From contig NZ_PPHG01000069.1 of NCBI RefSeq assembly GCF_002904295.1, positions 96,839 to 160,838 of the forward strand: a stretch of 64,000 nt of DNA. The letters are read 5' to 3'. This stretch comes from Amycolatopsis sp. CA-128772 (GTDB lineage Bacteria; Actinomycetota; Actinomycetes; Mycobacteriales; Pseudonocardiaceae). Position 1 is the stretch's first letter. Each line of letters starts with the position of its first letter. Below the pieces are notes generated by a model. The model made no database searches, was not told the origin of the DNA, and saw only the letters and a program-made list of their open reading frames with translations. A program made the position numbers and the translations under genes. Of this stretch, positions 43,265 to 50,073 are shown piece by piece.

Positions 43265-43797
43265 AGCTTCTTGCCGACCTTGGGGAAGTAGCCCGCCACC
43301 GACGGCAGGTACAGCAGCACCAGCGCGATGACGAACAGCAGCACCGCGACCAGCGTCAGGTAGGTCAGCACCGGCGCGAACGTGAAGATCAGCAGCACCA
43401 TCACGATCGGCAGGACGGTGAGCACCGTCCGGGCCGAGCGGGTGCCTTCGCGGGCCTTGTACGCGAAGAGCAGGAACAGCAGGGTGAACACGGCCGACCC
43501 GACCAGCAGGTACCACAGCATCGCGGTGACGCCGTCGGCGATCATCTGCGGCGAGATCTTCGGGTTGGTGGTGCCCTTGACGTACCGGTCGATGACCGCG
43601 GACTTGCCCGCCATCAGCTGGACGTACCCGAGGATCAGCAGCACCCCGCCGGCCAGCCACAGCCAGAACGACACCGTCACCGGACGCGGCGGCTTGGCCT
43701 TTGCGGCCTTCGCCCCGGGCAGGACCGGATCGGGTGACCGGCCGAGCTTGCGCCGTTCGTCGTCGGTCAGACCGGTGAGGTCTTCGTTGTCTTCCAC
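43261..43797 (-). CDS. Four-helix membrane protein (Rv0513-like by position)
   Basis: 178 residues. A polar N-terminus of about 40 residues is followed by four helices (roughly 42-62, 92-113, 125-145 and 147-168). No enzymatic motif is visible. It lies directly after hemB, as Rv0513 does in mycobacteria. The GTG at 43797 is six bases after TAGAGT, suggesting a leaderless transcript for this three-gene membrane-protein set. Confidence 0.78.
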   Translation of the reverse strand: MEDNEDLTGLTDDERRKLGRSPDPVLPGAKAAKAKPPRPVTVSFWLWLAGGVLLILGYVQLMAGKSAVIDRYVKGTTNPKISPQMIADGVTAMLWYLLVGSAVFTLLFLLFAYKAREGTRSARTVLTVLPIVMVLLIFTFAPVLTYLTLVAVLLFVIALVLLYLPSVAGYFPKVGKKL

Positions 43798-43803
43798 GCG
43801 AGG

Positions 43804-43809
43804 ACTCTA
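43804..43809 (-). promoter_or_regulatory. Putative -10 element for a leaderless membrane-protein operon
   Basis: TAGAGT on the minus strand, six bases before the GTG at 43797. It lies between the hemB stop (43815) and the next gene. Confidence 0.55.
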
Positions 43810-43814
43810 ACGGG

Positions 43815-44786
43815 TCAATCCAGCCAGGCAGCGGCTTCGGCGGCCCAGTAGGTGAGGATCATGTCGGCGCCCGCGCGGCGGATCGACGTGAGCACCTCGA
43901 GGATGGTCCGCTCGCGGTCCAGCCAGCCGTTCGCCGCGGCGGCTTCGACCATCGCGTACTCGCCCGAGATGTTGTACGCCGCCACCGGCACCGGCGAGAT
44001 GTCCGCCGCGGCCTTGATGACGTCGAGGTAGGACAGCGCGGGCTTGACCATCACCATGTCCGCGCCCTCGGCGAGGTCCAGCTCGATCTCGCGCAGCGCC
44101 TCGCGGGCGTTGCCCGGGTCCTGCTGGTAGGTCTTGCGGTCGCCCTTGAGCTGCGAGTCGACGGCCTCGCGGAAGGGGCCGTAGAACGCGCTGGCGTACT
44201 TCGCGGCGTACGCGAGGATCGCCGCGTCCTTGTGCCCGACCTCGTCGAGCGCCCGGCGGATGACGCCGATCTGGCCGTCCATCATCCCGGACGGCCCGAG
44301 CACGTGCGCCCCGGCTTCGACCTGCGCGATCGCCATCTGCGCGTAGATCCGCAGGGTGGCGTCGTTGTCGACCGCGCCGTCGGCGTCGAGGACGCCGCAG
44401 TGGCCGTGGTCGGTGAACTCGTCGAGGCACGTGTCGGCCATCAGCACGGTGGCGTCACCGAGCTCGTGGCGCAGGTCGCGCAGGGCGACGTTGAGGATGC
44501 CCTTCTCGTCGACCGCGCCGGACCCCTCGGCGTCCCGGGTTTTGGGGATGCCGAACAGCATCAGCCCGCCGACGCCGGCGTTGACCGCATCGACGGCGGC
44601 CTTCCGCAGCGTGTCACGGGTGTGCTGCACGACGCCGGGCATGCTCGAGATCGGCCGCGGCACGTCGATGCCTTCGGCGACGAACATGGGGAGGATCAGC
44701 TGGCGTGGCCGCAGCGTCGTTTCGCCCACCAGCCTGCGCATGGCCGGGGTGGTGCGAAGCCTGCGGGGACGATGCTCGGGGAACAC
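43815..44786 (-). CDS. hemB: Delta-aminolevulinic acid dehydratase (porphobilinogen synthase)
   Basis: Condenses two 5-aminolevulinate molecules to porphobilinogen, 323 residues. The two Schiff-base lysine regions are 'LAYAAKYASAFYGPFREA' and 'MVMVKPALSYLDVI'. The metal loop reads 'DTCLDEFTDHGHCG', with two of the three cysteines of the zinc form and aspartate at the middle position. The GTG at 44786 gives the usual start ('FPEHRPRRLRTTPAMRR') and is seven bases after TAACTT; the frame is open to 44828. It has its own promoter, separate from rex-hemACD. Confidence 0.95.
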   Translation of the reverse strand: MFPEHRPRRLRTTPAMRRLVGETTLRPRQLILPMFVAEGIDVPRPISSMPGVVQHTRDTLRKAAVDAVNAGVGGLMLFGIPKTRDAEGSGAVDEKGILNVALRDLRHELGDATVLMADTCLDEFTDHGHCGVLDADGAVDNDATLRIYAQMAIAQVEAGAHVLGPSGMMDGQIGVIRRALDEVGHKDAAILAYAAKYASAFYGPFREAVDSQLKGDRKTYQQDPGNAREALREIELDLAEGADMVMVKPALSYLDVIKAAADISPVPVAAYNISGEYAMVEAAAANGWLDRERTILEVLTSIRRAGADMILTYWAAEAAAWLD

Positions 44787-44793
44787 CCTTACC

Positions 44794-44799
44794 AAGTTA
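44794..44799 (-). promoter_or_regulatory. Putative -10 element for leaderless hemB
   Basis: TAACTT on the minus strand, seven bases before the GTG at 44786. It lies between the repeat array and hemB, so hemB can be transcribed independently. Confidence 0.6.
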
Positions 44800-44890
44800 C
44801 TCCGGCGCTGATCGCCGGGGTTCCGCAAGGGTGCTCACGGCATTGGCGACCGCCAAGCGGCCTGCCCCACCTGCGGCCCCAAAGCCCCCC

Positions 44891-44991
44891 AATGTGGCGT
44901 TGGGTGCGTCCAACGCACCCAATGTGGCGTTCGGTGCATCCAACGCACCCAACGTGGCGTTCGGTGCATCCAACGCACCGAACGCCACATT
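44891..44991. repeat. Tandem array of 30-bp hairpin repeats after hemD
   Basis: Three 30-bp units (44891-44920, 44921-44950, 44951-44980) of the form AAtGTGGCGTTgGGTGCgTC plus CAACGCACCc, closed by AACGCCACATT at 44981-44991. Each unit holds an inner inverted repeat GGTGC...GCACC, and the outer ends (AATGTGGCGTT and AACGCCACATT) are also inverted, so nested hairpins are possible. It starts 14 bp past the hemD stop and ends before the hemB promoter. The same sequence occurs once after menJ. Confidence 0.9.
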
Positions 44992-45005
44992 GAGGCGCTT
45001 GGGAC

Positions 45006-46538
45006 TCAGGAGCGGCGAGCCCGCTTCGCCTTGCGCGGCGGCGGCAGCGCACCCTCCGCGCGCAGCCGGGCGGCGTGCTCGGCCAGGGCGTCCACCAGGT
45101 GCGGGACGTCCGCCTTCTCCGGCTGGACGTCGACCCGGAGGCCGAACTCCACCGCCGTTTCGGCCGTCTTCGGGCCGATGCACGCGACCAGCGTGCGGGT
45201 GTGCGGCTTGCCGGCGATGCCGACCAGGTTCCGCACGGTCGAGGACGAGGTGAAGCAGACCGCGTCGAAGCCGCCGGTCTTGATCATCTCGCGGGTCTCG
45301 GCGGGCGGCGGCGCCGCCCGGACCGTCCGGTACGCCGTCACGTCGTCGATCTCCCAGCCGCGCTCGCGCAGGCCGGCCGACAGCGTCTCGGTGGCGATGT
45401 CCGCCCGCGGCAGCAGCACGCGGTCGACCGGGTCCAGCACGTCGTCGTACGGCGGGAACTCGGCCAGCAGGCCTTCCGACGACTGCTCGCCCGACGGGAC
45501 CAGCTCCGGGATGATGCCGAACGAGCGCACCTTCGCCGCGGTCGATTCACCCACACAGGCGATCTTCACGCCGGAGAACGCGCGAGCGTCGAGCCCGAAC
45601 TCCTCGAACTTCTCCCACACCGCGCGGACCGCGTTGGTCGAGGTGAACACGATCCACTGGTAGCGGCCGTCGACCAGGCCCTTGACCGAGCGCTCCATCT
45701 GCGCCGGGCTGCGGGGCGGCTCGACCGAGATGGTCGGCACCTCGTGCGACGTCGCGCCGTGGCCGCGCAGGCGCTCGGCCATCTCGCCGGCCTGCTCCTT
45801 GGTGCGCGGCACCAGGACCTTCCAGCCGTACAGCGCGCGCGACTCCCACCACGACAGCTTCGAGCGGTGCCCGGCGGCCTGGCCGATCGTGACGATCAGC
45901 GGCCCGACGAGCTCGCCGGCGTCGTTGGCCAGCTTCTCGAGCGTGGTGTCGAGGGTGCGCTGGGTGTTGATCGTGCCGTTCGCGGTCACCGCGACCGGGG
46001 TCGACGCCGGGACGCCGTTGCCGGTCAGCGCCGACGCGGCCTCGGCCAGGTGCGCCGACGACGCGTGCAGCACCAGCGGGCCGGGCGCGGCGGCCAGGGC
46101 CGCCCAGTCGACGTCGCCGCGGACGTCGACCTCGGTGTGCGTGCCGCCCAGCGCGACGCCCGCGTACGCCGGGACGGCCGCGGCCGGGGAGACACCCGGG
46201 ATGACGTCGAACACGGCGCTCGTGCGCGCGACCGCCTGGACCTCGGCCACCACGGCCGGGGTGGTCAGCGGGTCGCCCGCGACCAGGCGCAGCACCAGCC
46301 GGCCGGCCTTGGCCTCGGTGGTCAGGTCCTTGGCGACCTCGGCGGCCTCGCCGACGGCGGGCCGGACCTCGGCGCCCTCGGCGGCCATGGCCAGCACGGC
46401 CTGCGGCACGTCGGGGTCGGTCACCACGACCTCGGCCTTGGTCAGCAGCTCCTGGGCACGGACCGTGAGCAGGCCGGCGTCGCCGGGGCCGGAGCCCACG
46501 AACGCTACGCGCCCGGTGGTCTTTCGCGCGGGGGTCAT
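45006..46538 (-). CDS. hemD: Uroporphyrinogen-III synthase fused to a divergent SUMT-like methyltransferase domain
   Basis: 510 residues. The N-terminal 240 residues follow the tetrapyrrole methylase fold ('VAFVGSGPGDAGLLTVRAQE', 'PGVSPAAAVPAYAGVALGG'), but the usual substrate and SAM segments are altered: 'LRLVAGDPLTTPAVV' replaces the GGDP-FGRGGEE type loop. The C-terminal half is a normal uroporphyrinogen-III synthase ('VFTSTNAVRAVWEKF', 'DAVCFTSSSTVRNLV', 'ACIGPKTAETAVEFG'). The synthase role is secure, the methyltransferase role is doubtful. It follows hemC with a 117-bp gap. Confidence 0.92.
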   Translation of the reverse strand: MTPARKTTGRVAFVGSGPGDAGLLTVRAQELLTKAEVVVTDPDVPQAVLAMAAEGAEVRPAVGEAAEVAKDLTTEAKAGRLVLRLVAGDPLTTPAVVAEVQAVARTSAVFDVIPGVSPAAAVPAYAGVALGGTHTEVDVRGDVDWAALAAAPGPLVLHASSAHLAEAASALTGNGVPASTPVAVTANGTINTQRTLDTTLEKLANDAGELVGPLIVTIGQAAGHRSKLSWWESRALYGWKVLVPRTKEQAGEMAERLRGHGATSHEVPTISVEPPRSPAQMERSVKGLVDGRYQWIVFTSTNAVRAVWEKFEEFGLDARAFSGVKIACVGESTAAKVRSFGIIPELVPSGEQSSEGLLAEFPPYDDVLDPVDRVLLPRADIATETLSAGLRERGWEIDDVTAYRTVRAAPPPAETREMIKTGGFDAVCFTSSSTVRNLVGIAGKPHTRTLVACIGPKTAETAVEFGLRVDVQPEKADVPHLVDALAEHAARLRAEGALPPPRKAKRARRS

Positions 46539-46655
46539 CTGTGCGTTTCTCCTCTTGCGGCGGCCGTGCCGGATCGCATGGCCGCAGGTCTCCTATGAAT
46601 GTCTTTTCGAAGCACTCTTTTCAGAGCTACAGCTTCGAAAGCGCTCGCGAGAGCG

Positions 46656-47606
46656 CTATCGGGCAGGGCCGGAGAAGGCTCCGGCTCCCAGGTCCAGCAG
46701 CTCGGCGGCCAGGTCCTTGCCCAGCTGGGCGGCCTGGTCCTTGTCGGCCAGCGCGGAGGCCCGGACCATGTCCACCGCACCGTTTTCGCCCTCCGCAGCG
46801 GCGGTGCCGCGCAGCGAGATCCGTTCCACGACCTTGCCGTCGGCGTCGAGATCTTCGACGATCTCGGCGAGCGCACCCACCGGCGCGCTGCACCCCGCCT
46901 CGAGCGCGGCCAGCAGGGCCCGCTCGGCCGTCACCGCGGCCCGCGTGCCCTCGTCGTCCAAAGTGGACCGGAGCAGCTGCTCGAGGTCCACGTCGGCGGT
47001 CCGGCACTCCACCGCCAGCGCGCCCTGGGCGGGCGCCGGCAGCATCTGGATCGGGTCGAGGGTCTCGGTGATCGCCTCGACCAGTCCGACCCTGGCCAGT
47101 CCGGCACGCGCGAGCACCACGGCATCGAGCTCGCCGTCGGTCACCTTGCGCATGCGGGTGTCGATATTGCCGCGGATCGGCACGATTTCCAAACCGAGAC
47201 CCAGTGCGCGCAGCTGCGCGGTGCGCCGCGCGGCCCCCGTGCCCACCGTCGAACCCGGCGGCAGCTCACCCAGCGTGAGCCCGTCACGCGCGATCAACGC
47301 GTCCCGCGGGTCCTCGCGCAGCGGCACGGCGGCCAGCGTGATGCCGGGTTCCGGCGCCGTCGGCAGGTCCTTGTAGGAGTGGACGATGACGTCGACCTCG
47401 TTGCGTAGCAAGGCTTCGCGCAGCGCGGAGGTGAACACGCCGACGCCGATCGTCGCGATCGGCGCCAGGGACTTGTCGCCGGGCGTGGTCACCTTGACGA
47501 TCTCGACCTCGACGCCGGTGGCGCGCAGGGCGTCGGCGACGGTCCCGGTCTGGGTGAGCGCGAGCTTCGAACCGCGCGTGCCCATGCGAATGACTCTGGT
47601 CACCAC
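46656..47606 (-). CDS. hemC: Hydroxymethylbilane synthase (porphobilinogen deaminase)
   Basis: Polymerises four porphobilinogens into the linear tetrapyrrole, 316 residues. It has 'RMGTRGSKLALTQTG', 'DVIVHSYKDLPT', the arginines in 'GTGAARRTAQLRALGLGL' and the cofactor-bearing cysteine in 'LEAGCSAPVGALAE'. The start is one of two adjacent GTG codons (47606 or 47603); the first shares one base with the hemA stop (TAGTG). It is co-translated with hemA in the rex operon. Confidence 0.95.
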   Translation of the reverse strand: MVTRVIRMGTRGSKLALTQTGTVADALRATGVEVEIVKVTTPGDKSLAPIATIGVGVFTSALREALLRNEVDVIVHSYKDLPTAPEPGITLAAVPLREDPRDALIARDGLTLGELPPGSTVGTGAARRTAQLRALGLGLEIVPIRGNIDTRMRKVTDGELDAVVLARAGLARVGLVEAITETLDPIQMLPAPAQGALAVECRTADVDLEQLLRSTLDDEGTRAAVTAERALLAALEAGCSAPVGALAEIVEDLDADGKVVERISLRGTAAAEGENGAVDMVRASALADKDQAAQLGKDLAAELLDLGAGAFSGPAR

Positions 47607-48913
47607 TACTTCTTCTCTGAGGGGGGCTTCGGGCTCGCCACCGCGGCGGGCGCCTGCGGGTCGAGGCAGAACAGTTCGCGCAACGCGTTCGCGTAGTCGG
47701 TCTCGGCCGTCTCGGCGGCCAGCTGCTTGACGCGCACCGTCGGCGCGTGCAGCAGCTTGTCGACCACCCGGCGGACCGTGCGGCCGACCTCCTCGCGGAC
47801 GGCGCCGTCCAGGTCGGGCAGGCGGTTGTCCAGCCGCAGCAGCTCGGCGTCGACGACCTCGGCCGCGCGGCGGCGTAGCGCGGTCACCGTCGGCGTCACC
47901 TCGGCGCTGCGCTGCCCGGCGAGGTAGTCGCGCACCTCGTCGAGGACGATCCCGGTGGCCTTGGCGGTCTGGCGCTCGGTGGTCGGCGTGCCGGCTTCGC
48001 GCATCCGGCGCTGGATGGTGGCCAGGTCGACGACCCGGACGTCCGCCAGCCCCCCGACCGCCGGGTCGACGTCCCGGGGCAGGCCCAGGTCGCAGACGAC
48101 CAGCGCGCGGCCGCCTCGGGGCAGCACGTGCTCCGGAGTGAAGACGGCGTCCTGCGCGCCGGTGCAGCAGATCACGATGTCGGCGTCCCGCACCGCGCCG
48201 GCGACCCCGGACAGCGGGACCGCGCGGGCCGGCACGCCCTGCTCGGTGACGTTCGCGGCGAGCCGGCGGGCGCGGGCGTCGGTGCGGTTGGCCACGGTGA
48301 TCTCGCCGATCCCGGCCTTGCGCAGCTGCGACGCGCTCAGCGCGCCCATCGAGCCGGCGCCGACGATGACGGCGTGCCGGCCGGTGACGTCCCCGGCCGC
48401 GGCGAGCGCCTCGGACACGACCGACGCGCCGAGCTGGTCGAGCCCCGTCTCGGTGTGCACGCGCTTGCCGACGCGCAGCGTGGTCTGGATCAGCTCGTGC
48501 AGCGTGCGGCCGACCGTGCCGGCCTCGCGGGCGGTGGCGTAGGAGGAGCGGATCTGGCCGAGGATCTGCGTCTCGCCGACGACCATCGAGTCCAGGCCCG
48601 ACGTGACCGAGAACAGGTGCTCGACCGCGGCACCGGCGTAATGGACGTACAGGCTGTCGTAGAGCTCGGCGGGGGCCATCCCGGCCTGGCGGGACAGCAC
48701 GCGGGTGACGTCGTCGAGGCCGCCGTGGAAGGTCTCGACGACCGCGTAGACCTCGATCCGGTTGCAGGTCGAGACGAGCATGACCTCACTGACGTGCTCG
48801 GCCTGCTGCAGCTCGTCGAGGACCTTGCCGATCTCGGGCGCGGGGATCGCGACGCGCTCGAGCGTGCTCAGCTCCGCACTCCGGTGCGAGAGACCGACCG
48901 CCAAAACGCTCAT
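47606..48913 (-). CDS. hemA: Glutamyl-tRNA reductase
   Basis: First enzyme of the C5 heme pathway, 435 residues, reducing glutamyl-tRNA to glutamate-1-semialdehyde with NADPH. The catalytic cysteine is in 'VSTCNRIEVYAVVE', 'GLDSMVVGETQILGQIR' is the signature, and the NADPH fold is in 'AVIVGAGSMGALSASQL'. It ends with the dimerisation helices. The ATG overlaps the rex stop by four bases (ATGA), so its output follows rex expression. Confidence 0.96.
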   Translation of the reverse strand: MSVLAVGLSHRSAELSTLERVAIPAPEIGKVLDELQQAEHVSEVMLVSTCNRIEVYAVVETFHGGLDDVTRVLSRQAGMAPAELYDSLYVHYAGAAVEHLFSVTSGLDSMVVGETQILGQIRSSYATAREAGTVGRTLHELIQTTLRVGKRVHTETGLDQLGASVVSEALAAAGDVTGRHAVIVGAGSMGALSASQLRKAGIGEITVANRTDARARRLAANVTEQGVPARAVPLSGVAGAVRDADIVICCTGAQDAVFTPEHVLPRGGRALVVCDLGLPRDVDPAVGGLADVRVVDLATIQRRMREAGTPTTERQTAKATGIVLDEVRDYLAGQRSAEVTPTVTALRRRAAEVVDAELLRLDNRLPDLDGAVREEVGRTVRRVVDKLLHAPTVRVKQLAAETAETDYANALRELFCLDPQAPAAVASPKPPSEKK

Positions 48914-49833
48914 GAGCGCACCACCATTTCCCGTCCGCCGTCCGGACCCCTGCCGTTCCGCCTGCCGTTCCCGTTTTCGGACGGGAGCGCCGTGCCGGGT
49001 AACCCGGAATTGCCCTGATTTCCGGCGGCTGGAGCTTCACTGTCCGCGCGGCGGGCCACATGGAACGAGAGTATCTGCAGCTCCACGGCCAAATCCACTT
49101 TCCGGACCTCAATGTGAGGCGGAACCTGCAGGACGACCGGGGCGAAGTTGAGGATGCACTGGACACCGCCCGCGACCAGGCGGTCACACACCGATTGCGC
49201 GGCGGTGGGCGGGGTGGCGATCACGCCGATCGAAATGCCCCGCTCGGCGCAGATCCGGGGGATGTCGTCCATGTGCGACACCGGCAGCCCGCCGACCGGC
49301 ACGCCGATCAGGTCCGCGTCCAGGTCGAACAGGGCCTCGACCGGGAACCCGCGCCCCGGGAAGCCGCCGTAGTTGGCCAGCGCGTGGCCCAGGTTGCCGA
49401 TCCCGACCACGGCGACCTTGTGCTGCCGGGTCAGGCCGAGGATGCGCTCGATCTGGCTGACCAGCACGCCCACCTCGTAGCCGACGCCGCGGGTGCCGTA
49501 GGAGCCCAGGTAGGAGAGGTCTTTGCGCAGCTTCGCGGAATTGACCCCAGCGGCCTGCGACAGTTCTTCGCTCGAAACGGTCGTCGCGCCCTGTTCGGAC
49601 ATTCCGGACAACACGCGGAGGTAGACGGCGAGCCGCGCGACCGCGGCCTCGGGAATCGACTTCGCCCGGACAGCCTCGGGGGCATCCCCGTTGCGGCCCG
49701 GCTCACCGGCGGTCACCGCGGGCATCTCGGCGGTCGGGGCGTTGTCGGCGTCCGGCGTGGCCGGCCGGCGGGGCCGTCGCGGGGCCCGGCCCGGGGAGTC
49801 CGCCGCGTCGCGCCTCCCCCGCTGTGTCACCAC
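48910..49833 (-). CDS. rex: Redox-sensing transcriptional repressor Rex
   Basis: NADH/NAD+-sensing repressor of 307 residues. A polar N-terminal extension of about 70 residues precedes the winged helix ('ELSQAAGVNSAKLRKDLSYL'), which is followed by a Rossmann domain ('VAVVGIGNLGHALANYGGF') and the C-terminal swap helix. NADH binding releases it from DNA. The GTG at 49833 has AGGAG eight bases upstream; the open frame continues further but is not family-like. It heads rex-hemA-hemC-hemD, has a likely operator at 49963-49980, and two operators lie in front of nuo. Confidence 0.94.
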   Translation of the reverse strand: MVTQRGRRDAADSPGRAPRRPRRPATPDADNAPTAEMPAVTAGEPGRNGDAPEAVRAKSIPEAAVARLAVYLRVLSGMSEQGATTVSSEELSQAAGVNSAKLRKDLSYLGSYGTRGVGYEVGVLVSQIERILGLTRQHKVAVVGIGNLGHALANYGGFPGRGFPVEALFDLDADLIGVPVGGLPVSHMDDIPRICAERGISIGVIATPPTAAQSVCDRLVAGGVQCILNFAPVVLQVPPHIEVRKVDLAVELQILSFHVARRADSEAPAAGNQGNSGLPGTALPSENGNGRRNGRGPDGGREMVVRS

Positions 49834-49962
49834 GCCGTCGTCTCCTGCTCGCTGTGCACCCGGCGGCCATCGCCACGGCCGTACCGAACTGTGTCTTGAC
49901 CCCGGTCTCGGAGTCCGGTTCGATGCCGGACGCCCGGGGGCGATGGCCCTACGGTAGACCAC

Positions 49963-49980
49963 TTGTGAACGCACGCACAA
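49963..49980. promoter_or_regulatory. Rex operator in front of rex-hemACD
   Basis: TTGTGAAC-GC-ACGCACAA: the left half is a perfect Rex half-site and the right half matches five of seven positions of TTCACAA. It lies about 130 bp upstream of the rex start. An autoregulatory Rex site at rex-hem is established in Streptomyces. Binding here is inferred. Confidence 0.75.
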
Positions 49981-50073
49981 AGTCACAGGTCGGAGGCGGT
50001 TCCGGGGGCGCGTGCCGGCCCCGCGGATCACGACACCGCGTCAGAATCCTTGCCCGCCAAGGCAGTTCCCGCG

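Noticed and set aside
44232..44993. Plus-strand frame ending in repeated 'HPTHPTWRSV'-like peptide
   Set aside because: The repeats come from the hairpin array at 44891-44991 read by chance; the rest overlaps hemB on the other strand.
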